This document shows, in pieces, positions 42,368 to 50,246 of a DNA stretch of 64,000 bases. Origin of the DNA: Halotia wernerae (lineage in GTDB: Bacteria; Cyanobacteriota; Cyanobacteriia; Cyanobacteriales; Nostocaceae); assembly GCA_034931985.1 (NCBI GenBank), contig JAYGHB010000100.1, positions 36,032 to 100,031 on the forward strand, read 5' to 3'. Position numbers and translations under genes: made by a program. The notes below the pieces were generated by a model. That model was not told the DNA's origin, searched no databases, and saw nothing but the letters and a program-made list of their open reading frames with translations. The stretch's first letter is position 1. Every line of letters starts with the position of its first letter.

Positions 42368-42568
42368 ATGTATTTGACATTACAAGAATTTCTTTCCCGA
42401 TGTGGCACAAATTTTCAGAATAATCTTAAAAACAGTTCAGAAATAGCAAAAACCTCCAACCAAGGTAAAATCATTCTCAATCAGCAAAACAACAGTATAA
42501 ATCAAGCGAACATTCGGTATAAACATGATGCAGGGGCAGTTACGGTAAAAAACAAATTCCTGTTATGA
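42368..42568 (+). CDS. Possible small protein or leader upstream of murC
   Basis: A 66-residue ORF with AAGGAA nine bases before its ATG. It is Asn/Gln/Ser-rich (QNNLKNSSEI, NQQNNSINQANI) without recognisable motifs, and stops 46 bases before murC. It could be a leader, a small real gene or chance; I lean to chance because its composition is that of untranslated AT-rich DNA. Confidence 0.22.
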   Translation: MYLTLQEFLSRCGTNFQNNLKNSSEIAKTSNQGKIILNQQNNSINQANIRYKHDAGAVTVKNKFLL

Positions 42569-42614
42569 TACGCGTGTCATTTGTGATTATGGTGTGGTGT
42601 AAGAGGAGCAATCA

Positions 42615-44102
42615 ATGAGTAATTCTGTAGATTTTAGCGGTAGACCATTTCATTTTATTGGTATTGGCGGTATAGGTATGTCTGCTCTGGCATACGTTCT
42701 CGCAAAGCGTCAATTACCAGTATCAGGTTCCGATCTTCGTTCAAATCATATTACGCGCAAGTTGGAATCTATCGGAGCTTATATTTTTGGGAGACAAGAG
42801 GGAAGTAATCTCGAATTCTTTCGTCCTAAAGTATCGCCTAACGGAGTATTATTAAATTCACAAGAACCATTATCTACTGCTACCAAGTCCGCACTGCCCC
42901 AAGTCATTTGTTCAACAGCAATTAATACAAACAATTTGGAATATAAAGCAGCATTGGAATTAGGTTGTCCAATTTTACATCGTTCAGATGTACTAGCTGC
43001 TTTGATTGCAGATTACTATAGCATTGGGGTGGCAGGAACCCACGGTAAAACTACAACTAGTAGCATGATTGGCTACATGCTATTAGAAGCCGGTTTAGAT
43101 CCAACAATTCTTGTCGGCGGTGAAGTAAACGCTTGGGAAGGTAATGCCCGATTAGGGCAAAGCCGATATCTAGTAGCTGAGGCAGATGAATCAGATGGTT
43201 CTTTGGTGAAACATGCTCCTGAGATTGGCATTATTACTAATATTGAGCTAGATCATCCCGACCACTACGACACATTAGAAGAAGTAGTTGATACCTTCCA
43301 AAAATTCGCTGCTGGTTGTAAAACCTTAGTAGGTAGTATTGATTGTGCAACGGTACGCGAGTTGCTACGCAACGCCTCCGGCGAACGCCTCAAACCGGCA
43401 ATCAGCTACAGTCTCCACTCAGAAACCGAAGCTGATTACACTGTCACTAATATTGACTATCGCTCGGATGGAACTACAGCTCTTGTTTGGGAGAAAGGCA
43501 AAGCTTTAGGAGTTTTGAAATTGCGACTGCTCAGTCGGCATAACCTCAGTAACGCCTTAGCAGCAGTAGCTGTTGGTCGCGCTGTAGGCTTAGAATTTGG
43601 AGAAATTGCCAAAGGCATTGCTACTTTTGAAGGGGCAAGACGCCGCTTTGAGTTTCGGGGTGAAGTTAATGGTATTACTTTCATCGATGACTATGCCCAC
43701 CACCCTAGCGAAATTCGCGCTACTCTCGCTGCTGCACGCCTCCAAGCCAGACCAGGGCAACGAGTGGTTGCCATCTTCCAACCCCATCGTTATAGCCGCA
43801 CACTGACCTTTTTAGAAGAATTTGCCCAGTCCTTTGCCCATGCTGATTTAGTTGTGTTGAGCGATATATACAGTGCTGGCGAACTTGATTTAGGGCAAAT
43901 TAGCGGTGAACAATTGGCAGTAGAAATTGCCAAACAACACCCGCAAGTGGTTTATCAGCCTACTTTACCTTTAGTGTCTAAATTATTGCTACAAGCGCTG
44001 CGCTCTGGGGATTTAGCGCTGTTTCTGGGTGCTGGAAATCTCAATCAAGTAATTCCAGAAATAATTACAACACTTTGTGAGCCTGCTAAAGCCACATCTT
44101 AA
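42615..44102 (+). CDS. murC: UDP-N-acetylmuramate-L-alanine ligase
   Basis: This is a 495-residue Mur ligase that adds L-Ala to UDP-MurNAc, in the cytoplasm. The N-terminal Rossmann start is HFIGIGGIGMSALAYVL, the ATP P-loop is GVAGTHGKTTTSSM, and the DYAHHPSEIRATL and FQPHRYSRT blocks are typical of MurC. The ATG has AGGAG eight bases upstream. It is followed by murB on the same strand with about 108 bases between, a common cyanobacterial pair. Confidence 0.95.
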   Translation: MSNSVDFSGRPFHFIGIGGIGMSALAYVLAKRQLPVSGSDLRSNHITRKLESIGAYIFGRQEGSNLEFFRPKVSPNGVLLNSQEPLSTATKSALPQVICSTAINTNNLEYKAALELGCPILHRSDVLAALIADYYSIGVAGTHGKTTTSSMIGYMLLEAGLDPTILVGGEVNAWEGNARLGQSRYLVAEADESDGSLVKHAPEIGIITNIELDHPDHYDTLEEVVDTFQKFAAGCKTLVGSIDCATVRELLRNASGERLKPAISYSLHSETEADYTVTNIDYRSDGTTALVWEKGKALGVLKLRLLSRHNLSNALAAVAVGRAVGLEFGEIAKGIATFEGARRRFEFRGEVNGITFIDDYAHHPSEIRATLAAARLQARPGQRVVAIFQPHRYSRTLTFLEEFAQSFAHADLVVLSDIYSAGELDLGQISGEQLAVEIAKQHPQVVYQPTLPLVSKLLLQALRSGDLALFLGAGNLNQVIPEIITTLCEPAKATS

Positions 44103-44210
44103 TTGAAGGCACTGAAGAGGTTTATTCTCTCAGCCAAGATTCTATCGATTCGCACTATTGCTGTATTTCCTACGGCAGATAAATGTAAAAATTTCACAAA
44201 TTGACGTAAG

Positions 44211-45203
44211 ATGAAAATCTCCCAGGCAGCCGGAAACGTCTGCACAATTTCGACTACACAAAAGCAAGAAAAAGATAATTCAGGCGAAAGTAAGATAATT
44301 CACTTACAGGGTACTGATTGTGTGATTAAGTCTCAAGCTGCTTTATCCGCATTTACTTCATATAGAGTTGGGGGAGCAGCTGAATGGTACGCTGCTCCCC
44401 GCGATTTAGAAGCGCTACAAGCAAGTATAGAGTATGCAAAAGAACATAATTTAGCAGTAACAACACTGGGAGCAGGTTCTAACCTATTGGTTAGCGATCG
44501 CGGTCTACCAGGCTTAGTCATTTCTACTCGTCATCTTCGCTATAGCTATTTTGACCCCCAGACAGGGCAATTAACTGTCGCTGCAGGAGAATCAATTCCC
44601 AGCTTGGCATGGGAAGCAGCACAACTAGGATGGCAAGGATTAGAGTGGGCTGTAGGTATCCCTGGAACAGTTGGGGGTGCGGTCGTGATGAATGCAGGGG
44701 CACACAATAGTTGTATCGCAGATATGTTAGTTAGCACCCAGGTACTTTTACCCAACGGTACACTAGAAAATCTTACTCCCGCCGAGATCGGTTACACCTA
44801 CCGCACTTCATCACTGCAAGGCAGCGATCGCATTGTCACCCAAGCTACCTTTCAACTCCAACCAGGTGCTGACCCCGCAGAAGTTTTGGCAATTACCAAG
44901 GAACATAGACGGCATCGGTTAACTACCCAACCCTACAATTTTCCCAGTTGTGGCAGTGTTTTCCGCAATCCCAAACCTTATGCTGCTGGGTGGTTAATTG
45001 AACAGACAGGTCTAAAAGGCTACCAGATTGGTGGAGCCCAAGTGGCACTACTTCATGCTAATTTTATCGTCAACCGTGGTGGAGCAAAGGCCAGCGATAT
45101 ATTTTGCCTGATTAATCATATTCAGCAACAAGTACAAGAAAATTGGTCGATTTTATTAGAACCAGAAGTCAAAATGATTGGAGAATTTCAAGCAGTGTGT
45201 TGA
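44211..45203 (+). CDS. murB: UDP-N-acetylenolpyruvoylglucosamine reductase
   Basis: This is a 330-residue FAD enzyme that makes UDP-MurNAc. The FAD/substrate blocks are SYRVGGAAEWYAAPRD, LGAGSNLLVSDRGLPGLVI and AVGIPGTVGGAVVMNAGAH; the catalytic serine is in PSCGSVFRNP, and the end carries LLEPEVKMIGEF (final catalytic Glu). About 45 residues precede the FAD domain. Type I MurB layout. Follows murC. Confidence 0.94.
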   Translation: MKISQAAGNVCTISTTQKQEKDNSGESKIIHLQGTDCVIKSQAALSAFTSYRVGGAAEWYAAPRDLEALQASIEYAKEHNLAVTTLGAGSNLLVSDRGLPGLVISTRHLRYSYFDPQTGQLTVAAGESIPSLAWEAAQLGWQGLEWAVGIPGTVGGAVVMNAGAHNSCIADMLVSTQVLLPNGTLENLTPAEIGYTYRTSSLQGSDRIVTQATFQLQPGADPAEVLAITKEHRRHRLTTQPYNFPSCGSVFRNPKPYAAGWLIEQTGLKGYQIGGAQVALLHANFIVNRGGAKASDIFCLINHIQQQVQENWSILLEPEVKMIGEFQAVC

Positions 45204-45491
45204 GGAACCGGGGATTGGGGACTAGTGGTCTGTCAAGCCGGAAATGACGGGTGAAGGCAGGCAGGGGGGAGCAACTGCCGTGAAGCAGGGGAAGCAGAGG
45301 AGCAGGGGGAGAAAAGAACTGGATTTTCATGAACTCAGCAAAGTCGCCTTGACACCCTACTAGGAATTGAGAAGGAATTTCTTCAATGCCCCATATCTAG
45401 CATTAATTATTAGTAACAAAAGAGGCAAATTGCCTACCGCATCTATAATTGAATTTGACTTGTTAATCAACGCACACGCGCACAATTAATT
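45204..45491. other. Intergenic stretch between murB and the YbaB gene
   Basis: 288 bases with a G+A-rich part (about 45,240-45,320: GCAGGCAGGGGGGAGCAACTGCCG and GGAGCAGGGGGAG elements) and an AT-rich tail where the next promoter should lie. No gene seen. Confidence 0.4.
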
Positions 45492-45845
45492 ATGACCGGA
45501 AAAGGACAAGGACAAGGATTTGGTTTTGGTTTGGGAAAAATGAAAGAACTAGCTGAAGCTTTCAAAAAAGCTCAGCAAGTTCAAGAAGGCGCAAAGCGAC
45601 TCCAAGAAGAATTGGAGCAAATGGAAATTCAAGGAGAGGCTGGTGGTGGTCTAGTCAAGGTGATTGTTAGTGGCAACCAAGAACCTAAGCGGGTAGAAAT
45701 TGCTCCAGATGCCTTAGCACAAGGAGCAGAACTACTTTCTGATCTTGTGACAGTGGCAATGAAAGATGCCTATAACAAATCCACAGCAACAATGCGGGAA
45801 CGTATGGAAGATTTGACTAGTGGGCTGGAACTACCTGGATTTTAG
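45492..45845 (+). CDS. YbaB/EbfC-family nucleoid-associated protein
   Basis: This is a 117-residue protein. A Gly/Gln-rich start is followed by the family core: KMKELAEAFKKAQQVQEGAKRLQEELEQ (helix), a beta-sheet with GGGLVKVIVSGNQEPKRVEIAPDAL, and a C-terminal helix (LVTVAMKDAYNKSTATMRERM). Members form tweezer-like dimers that bind and bridge DNA. Followed by a low-molecular-weight phosphatase gene, with an inverted repeat between. Confidence 0.92.
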   Translation: MTGKGQGQGFGFGLGKMKELAEAFKKAQQVQEGAKRLQEELEQMEIQGEAGGGLVKVIVSGNQEPKRVEIAPDALAQGAELLSDLVTVAMKDAYNKSTATMRERMEDLTSGLELPGF

Positions 45846-45850
45846 TCAGT

Positions 45851-45908
45851 AGTCAATAGTCAATAGTCAAAAACCATGAGACTATGGACTGTGGACTATT
45901 GACTTTTG
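45851..45908 (+). terminator. Inverted repeat / hairpin between the YbaB and phosphatase genes
   Basis: AGTCAATAGTC (tandem, 45,851-45,868; heptameric GTCAATA units) pairs exactly with GACTATTGACT (45,894-45,904), and a smaller CCAT...ATGG stem lies inside. TTTT follows at 45,904-45,907. It may end YbaB transcription, although the long stem also resembles the dispersed heptamer repeats of Nostocales. Confidence 0.5.
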
Positions 45909-45930
45909 ACAGATACTAAACAAAATATTT

Positions 45931-46416
45931 ATGCCTTACAAGCTGCTGTTTGTCTGCCTGGGTAACATCTGTCGTTCTCCATCGGCAGAAAATATTATGA
46001 CTTATTTAATCGACCAGGCTGACTTGAGCGAAAATATCCTTTGCGATTCTGCTGGTACATCTAGCTATCACATTGGTAGCTCACCTGACCGACGTATGAG
46101 TACAGCAGCTGCTACAAAGTTGGGAATTAAACTACGTGGTCATGCCCGCCAGTTTCAAAAGTCTGATTTTCAGCACTTTGATCTGATTTTGGCAATGGAT
46201 CGAGAAAATTATGAGGATATTCTGACTCTTGATCCCATAGGGCAATATCATAACAAAGTATATTTAATGTGTGAATTTTGCTCTCAGCACACCCTTAAGG
46301 AAGTTCCAGATCCCTACTACGGTGGAGCAGAGGGTTTTAATCAAGTAATTGATTTGCTTGTTGATGCTTGTGAAGGTCTACTTAAATATATTACTAACCA
46401 GCAACCAAAAACTTGA
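45931..46416 (+). CDS. Low-molecular-weight protein-tyrosine phosphatase
   Basis: This is a 161-residue phosphatase with the P-loop CLGNICRS (nucleophile C9, R15) right after strand 1 and the general-acid aspartate in VPDPYYGG near residue 128. It removes phosphate from tyrosine in proteins; targets are unknown, often exopolysaccharide kinases in bacteria. Arsenate reductases of the ArsC thioredoxin type are related, but the extra cysteine pair of those enzymes is absent. Confidence 0.9.
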   Translation: MPYKLLFVCLGNICRSPSAENIMTYLIDQADLSENILCDSAGTSSYHIGSSPDRRMSTAAATKLGIKLRGHARQFQKSDFQHFDLILAMDRENYEDILTLDPIGQYHNKVYLMCEFCSQHTLKEVPDPYYGGAEGFNQVIDLLVDACEGLLKYITNQQPKT

Positions 46417-46488
46417 GGTAGAAAGTGATGAGTTACCCCTTCTTACCTAAGGAATCGCGCAGAAATAACTTACCTATTTGCTGAAACA

Positions 46489-46728
46489 GTGAGAACTTCC
46501 TATCAGTACCGATTAAAACCTACAAAAGAACAAGCTAAAATTATTGACAACACACTAGACATGTTGAGGTGTCAGTACAATTATCAACTTGGTCAAAGGT
46601 TTGAGTGGTTGGAACAGAATCGTTGTTCTATTGATAGATGTTCTCTGACTGTTTGCCATATTCCAGAGTTAAAAGACAAGCTTAATCGCTATTCTATTCT
46701 ATACTGTAATGTTACAGAATATGTTTAG
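46489..46728 (+). pseudogene. TnpB (IS200/IS605 OrfB) N-terminal remnant
   Basis: The GTG-started ORF begins RTSYQYRLKPTKEQAKIIDN, then LRCQYNYQLGQRFEWLEQNR, then CHIPELKDK. This is the N-terminal part of a TnpB RNA-guided nuclease of about 400 residues. Similarity stops near residue 65 and the frame ends at 79. The catalytic RuvC part and zinc finger are missing, so it is dead. The ends of the element were not found. Confidence 0.75.
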
Positions 46729-46825
46729 GTGTTTGGCATAAAGTTTTATTTTCTAGACACCTTTTGACGACGCCAATCAAAATCAATGATTGAACTTCTC
46801 TTCTGTGTTTTAAGTAGCTGATAAG

Positions 46826-47584
46826 TCAGATTGTTGCAAGCTTAAAACTAACATCTATTGCGTTAACTGTACCCGCTACTAATTTCTCAAATACGGTTTT
46901 TTTTCCGGTTACCGGGTTGTCACTTGCAACTAGAACAGATGTTGCCTTAATGCCAACCAACCTTGCAACCGTAAATAACACACTCGATTCCATGTCAACT
47001 CCAATAATGTTACGATTCGACCACTTTTGAACCAAAGCAGATGTTTCTAGCAAGATTGCATCAGTACTCCAAACTAACCCAGAATGATACGGGAACCCCG
47101 CTGCGTGAACAATGTTCCGTAAATTGTTGTAATTTTCAATATCTGCGACTGCTGGATAAGCCTCGCTAACGTAGCGAACACTCGTTCCTTCGTCTCGGAC
47201 GCAAGCGATTGGGAGAACTAAATCTCCACAGTATATGTCTGCTTGGAGACCTCCACAGTAGCCTACACCAATAACATTCGTCGTGTTCATCGTTGACAGA
47301 ACGTGAACAGCCATTGCTACAGCAGGTGCACCAAACTTGCTTTTCATCACACCGACTGGTTGATTGTTATATGTGCCGAGCGATATAGATTTGTAGTGTT
47401 CTACATTCTCCATCTTGGATGTGAAGGACGAGTGATCATAGAGATCGGGATTTTCTAGCGGTAGGATAAGGCTTTTGGGAAATTGCCCTAGAGGCACATC
47501 AGAAAACAGCCAACCTCTCGCAATTTCCCGCATTTGTTCCGACCACTCGTATATATGACTATGCTCTTGCATTCTGCTGTTCAC
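46826..47584 (-). CDS. Nucleoside phosphorylase (uridine/purine type)
   Basis: This is a 252-residue phosphorylase of the PNP/UDP superfamily. Visible blocks are a phosphate-loop region (FGAPAVAMAVH), GVGYCGGLQADIYCGDLVLP, AVRDEGTS-type CVRDEGTSVRYVSEAYPAV, the base/ribose site VDMESSVLF, and the catalytic aspartate in VLVASDNPVTG. It should cleave a nucleoside with phosphate. Whether the base is uracil or purine is uncertain; family MTA/SAH nucleosidase is less likely. It stands alone between IS remnants (TnpB on one side, radical SAM and ISAzo13 on the other), so horizontal arrival is possible. Confidence 0.8.
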   Translation of the reverse strand: MNSRMQEHSHIYEWSEQMREIARGWLFSDVPLGQFPKSLILPLENPDLYDHSSFTSKMENVEHYKSISLGTYNNQPVGVMKSKFGAPAVAMAVHVLSTMNTTNVIGVGYCGGLQADIYCGDLVLPIACVRDEGTSVRYVSEAYPAVADIENYNNLRNIVHAAGFPYHSGLVWSTDAILLETSALVQKWSNRNIIGVDMESSVLFTVARLVGIKATSVLVASDNPVTGKKTVFEKLVAGTVNAIDVSFKLATI

Positions 47585-47662
47585 CGAAAATTTTCCCTAC
47601 TTGATGCTCCACAAATCTATTGAACCAATATTTTCGGGATTCGCAAAACAAGTCCTTTTTGT

Positions 47663-47980
47663 TCATATGCCCATACTCCGCATAAGTATGCCCTGAGGAA
47701 CCATTTTACAGAGAGCTTGCCATTCACAATTCTGACATTCTTCGATATTTTCTGTTCTTTGACGCATTTGCTCTAATGGCGATTTGCTTATCTGAAAAAG
47801 GTGGAAGCATATCAATAGTTTTATAAATTTCCTCTAAAGTTAACTCATTAGGAAGTTTTTTTCCAGCGGAGACATAACAATGAGCGCACTTCAAATTACA
47901 AGTATTCGTTATTTCGAGATGAATGCCAATCGGTTCACATTTGTTATAAACTGGAAATCTTTTTGATAGCTTAAAAACCG
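47663..47980 (-). pseudogene. Radical SAM/SPASM protein remnant with internal deletion
   Basis: On the minus strand, codons near 47,980-47,765 translate to a radical SAM start: RFPVYNKCEPIGIHLEIT, then CNLKCAHCY (CX3CX2C, the [4Fe-4S]-SAM site) and GKKLPNELTLEEIYKTIDML. The frame then shifts to a 35-codon piece (47,767-47,663) ending in CQNCEWQALC, a C-terminal SPASM-type cluster motif. The whole middle of the enzyme is deleted. It was probably a maturase of a ribosomally made peptide or a related enzyme. Confidence 0.65.
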
Positions 47981-47989
47981 ATTCTGGGA

Positions 47990-48100
47990 TTTTTTTTGAG
48001 GAAGTACTTTTGCTACCCGTTTGAGCCGATACCCTAAATAATTCAATTTAACGCGAATTGTCTCTTCGGTCGGTAACTGTTCATTACAAAGTCCAAAAAC
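47990..48100 (-). pseudogene. ISAzo13-type transposase remnant
   Basis: The reading frame on the minus strand contains NEQLPTEETIRVKLNYLGYR and LKRVAKVLPQKK, the conserved block before the DDE domain in ISAzo13 transposases. It sits inside a 98-codon ORF (48,205-47,909) whose start does not look like a transposase. Similarity then breaks at a run of eight A, right where the radical SAM remnant begins (an extra A would restore PQKKIPE). Confidence 0.6.
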
Positions 48101-48219
48101 TTTATCGGGAGAGGATGTTTTACCAGGATTTATTTTAAATTTGGTGGAAATCTGGTAACTGAGCATTGAGAAGCCGATTAAGATCAAGAATATCTTTAAA
48201 CGCAAAATGGCATAAATCT

Positions 48220-48675
48220 ATGGCAGCTTTAGCAGAAAAAGTGGCAATTGTCACTGGTGCATCACGGGGAATTGGACGAGCGATCGCCCTCAAATTAGCT
48301 GGTAACGGTGCGTCGGTTGTTGTTAACTATGTAGGTAGTACAGACAAAGCCCAAGAAGTTGTTGCATATATTACCAAACTAGGAGTACAGGCAATTGCTG
48401 TCCAAGCTGATGATGTCAGCAAAGTGGCTGATATTCAACGACTGTTTGAGCAGACAATTTCTCACTTTGGTAAAGTCGATATTTTAGTCAACAATGCCGA
48501 TACCGTTGTCTATAAACTCATGACTGAAATTACAGAGGAAGAGTTTGACAAGATTTTTGCTATTAATGTCAAAGGCACTTATTTTGCTTGCCAACAAGCT
48601 GCTAAACACATGGCAGCAGGAGGACGTATTATCAATTTTTCCTCATCTACCACGGCGATGATGTTGCCAACTTAA
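48220..48675 (+). pseudogene. Truncated short-chain dehydrogenase/reductase (FabG-like)
   Basis: From the ATG at 48,220 there are about 151 residues. The Rossmann motif VTGASRGIGRAIA, the NNA motif (VDILVNNAD) and INFSSSTTAMMLPT are present, but the protein stops before the catalytic YxxxK that should follow. The family usually has about 250 residues. Downstream DNA shows no similarity, so the 3' end was lost. A 3-oxoacyl-ACP reductase or glucose dehydrogenase-like enzyme was the likely ancestor. Confidence 0.75.
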
Positions 48676-48757
48676 TTAAATCCCCTGTCTTGAAAAGTTT
48701 TACGCTCCTGTTACCCGGACGCGCAAACTTTTCGCTCAATTTATTTATGGGGATTAT

Positions 48758-48792
48758 CTTTTTACTTTTTACTTTTTACTTTTCACTTTTTA
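48758..48792. repeat. Heptameric short tandem repeat (TTTTTAC)n
   Basis: About four units of TTTTTAC (with one TTTTCAC). Such heptanucleotide repeats (STRR) are common in filamentous cyanobacteria; the same unit on the other strand, (AGTAAAA)n, ends the window near 63,962-63,980. Confidence 0.8.
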
Positions 48793-48819
48793 AAGCGTTT
48801 TCGTTGCAGTGGGTTTAAA

Positions 48820-49878
48820 GTGACCAGCCTGAAAAAATGGCATCGCCTCACCTCTAAAATTCCTGGTCAAATTTATCTTTGGCTAGCAATTGTAATCTTT
48901 GGAGCGTCTAGTGCAGTTACCCGTAAACTGACGGAAATCGGCGCTCAACATTTCATGGATGGACGGAATCCAATTTCTTTGTGCAATGTTTTGTTTGTGG
49001 GAAACCTATGCGCCTTGATGGTTCTGGTAATCATCTATGGGCGACAATGGAACAAAGCAGTTTTAAAACAAATCTCCCGTCAAAATTGGTGTATTTTGAC
49101 AATAGTAGCCATTCTCTCAGGAGCGCTGGCTCCTGGTTTAATTTTTCAGGCGCTGGCACTTACCAATGTCAACAACGTTATTTTAGTCGGTAGATTGGAA
49201 CCGCCTTTGACTTTGGCCTTGTCCATTTGGTTGTTGCGGGAACGGGTAAATTTTTGGGAAATTGTCGGGGCGATCGCTGCATTCATTGGAGTTACTCTCA
49301 CGATCTTTTTGCAACCGCCAGATCCAGCCATGATGAATATGGGAGGTTTGCATTTAGGCTTAGGAGAACTTTTGGCCGGAGCTGGATCTGTGGCTGTAAC
49401 AATAGCCACAGTTATTAGCAAAAAATATCTCTCTGTTATTCCTTTAGGAATCTACACTATTTTTCGCACTGCCTTGGGAACTGTGATCTTTTTCTTTCTG
49501 GCTTTAATGCTTTATGGCAGCGATCATTTTATGGATGTATTCTCACCTTTTCTATGGCAATGGATGTTGGTGTATGGTGTCGTAATTGTAGTTTTAGGTC
49601 AGTCGTTTTGGCTCAAGGGTTTGAGAGATTCTACTGTGTCTGTAGCTTCTTTGGTTGGCTCTTTTACCCCAATTGTAGGTATTCTAGCAGCTTATTTGAT
49701 ACTGAATGAAGCTCCGACACTGGCTCAATATCTGGGAGGTAGTTTAATTTTCGTGGGCATATTTCTCAGCCAATTGGGTATTTGGCATCAGACTCACCGC
49801 AGAGTTGCTTTAGATCAAGTAAGTTCTATGCAAGCACAGCAAGAAGTAGAAACTGACGTGGGATTTAAGGGAATCTAA
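48820..49878 (+). CDS. EamA/DMT-family transporter
   Basis: This is a 352-residue membrane protein with about ten hydrophobic helices in two EamA halves (IYLWLAIVIFGASSAVTRKL start; VILVGRLEPPLTLALSIWLL; LAAYLILNEAPTLAQYLGG at the end). DMT proteins move small metabolites, often amino acids or nucleotide-like compounds, in or out; the substrate is unknown. The start is a GTG at 48,820. It is a single gene between remnants and a MITE-like element. Confidence 0.85.
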   Translation: MTSLKKWHRLTSKIPGQIYLWLAIVIFGASSAVTRKLTEIGAQHFMDGRNPISLCNVLFVGNLCALMVLVIIYGRQWNKAVLKQISRQNWCILTIVAILSGALAPGLIFQALALTNVNNVILVGRLEPPLTLALSIWLLRERVNFWEIVGAIAAFIGVTLTIFLQPPDPAMMNMGGLHLGLGELLAGAGSVAVTIATVISKKYLSVIPLGIYTIFRTALGTVIFFFLALMLYGSDHFMDVFSPFLWQWMLVYGVVIVVLGQSFWLKGLRDSTVSVASLVGSFTPIVGILAAYLILNEAPTLAQYLGGSLIFVGIFLSQLGIWHQTHRRVALDQVSSMQAQQEVETDVGFKGI

Positions 49879-49895
49879 ATATTTGGTTTTTGCAG

Positions 49896-50046
49896 ATACA
49901 GCGATCGCTAGTTAGTTTAGGACATAAACTGATCATAAAACCCGGACACCTTATGATTTTTAAACCTGTCCCCCGTTCGCGTAGCGTCTCCCCTTGGGAG
50001 AAGACCGCACTTCTCTCCTGTCCCCTATCACCTGTCCCCTGCTATA
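49896..50046. mobile_element. MITE-like element, family A, copy 3 (inverted)
   Basis: Reverse orientation of copies 1, 2 and 4: the left side reads TTAGGACATAAACTGATCAT then AAAACCCGGACACC, the right end AGGGGACAGG-complement then GCTATA (50,041-50,046). Its middle module is the TTCGCGTAGCGTCTCC...GGGAGAAGACCGCACTTCTC palindrome, not the one of copies 1 and 2. The left end is partly altered by a HIP1 site. Confidence 0.75.
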
Positions 50047-50135
50047 CATTCATCCTTAAGGCTGAACTAAGTTAGAAAACCGTAATGTAGCCTGGGTCTT
50101 GAGACAGGTTGTCTTTTAGCCACTCGTTACATACA

Positions 50136-50246
50136 ATGCTGATTCGTAGTTCAATTCTGGCACTGCTATTGATTTATGCTACTGGCTGCTCAACTTTTAC
50201 TCAATGCTTAGATCGGGGGTCAGGTAGGCTGAATCTAAGATGTTGA
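50136..50246 (+). CDS. Possible very small lipoprotein
   Basis: A 36-codon ORF with a lipoprotein-like start: MLIRSSILALLLIYATGCST, where ATGC could be a lipobox with lipidated C18, followed by a short Arg/Gly tail. Overlaps the last 12 bases of the AI-2E transporter gene on the other strand. It resembles small exported lipoproteins or the truncated front of a larger one. There is no clear ribosome site. Confidence 0.28.
   Translation: MLIRSSILALLLIYATGCSTFTQCLDRGSGRLNLRC

Noticed and set aside
42368..42568. A firm new small gene before murC
   Set aside because: Ribosome site is acceptable, but the composition is that of AT-rich spacer and no motif is seen; kept only as a low-confidence feature.
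46826..47584. Defence-type nucleoside phosphorylase effector
   Set aside because: It has a normal free-standing phosphorylase layout with no fused sensor or NACHT/TPR domain and no defence genes beside it.
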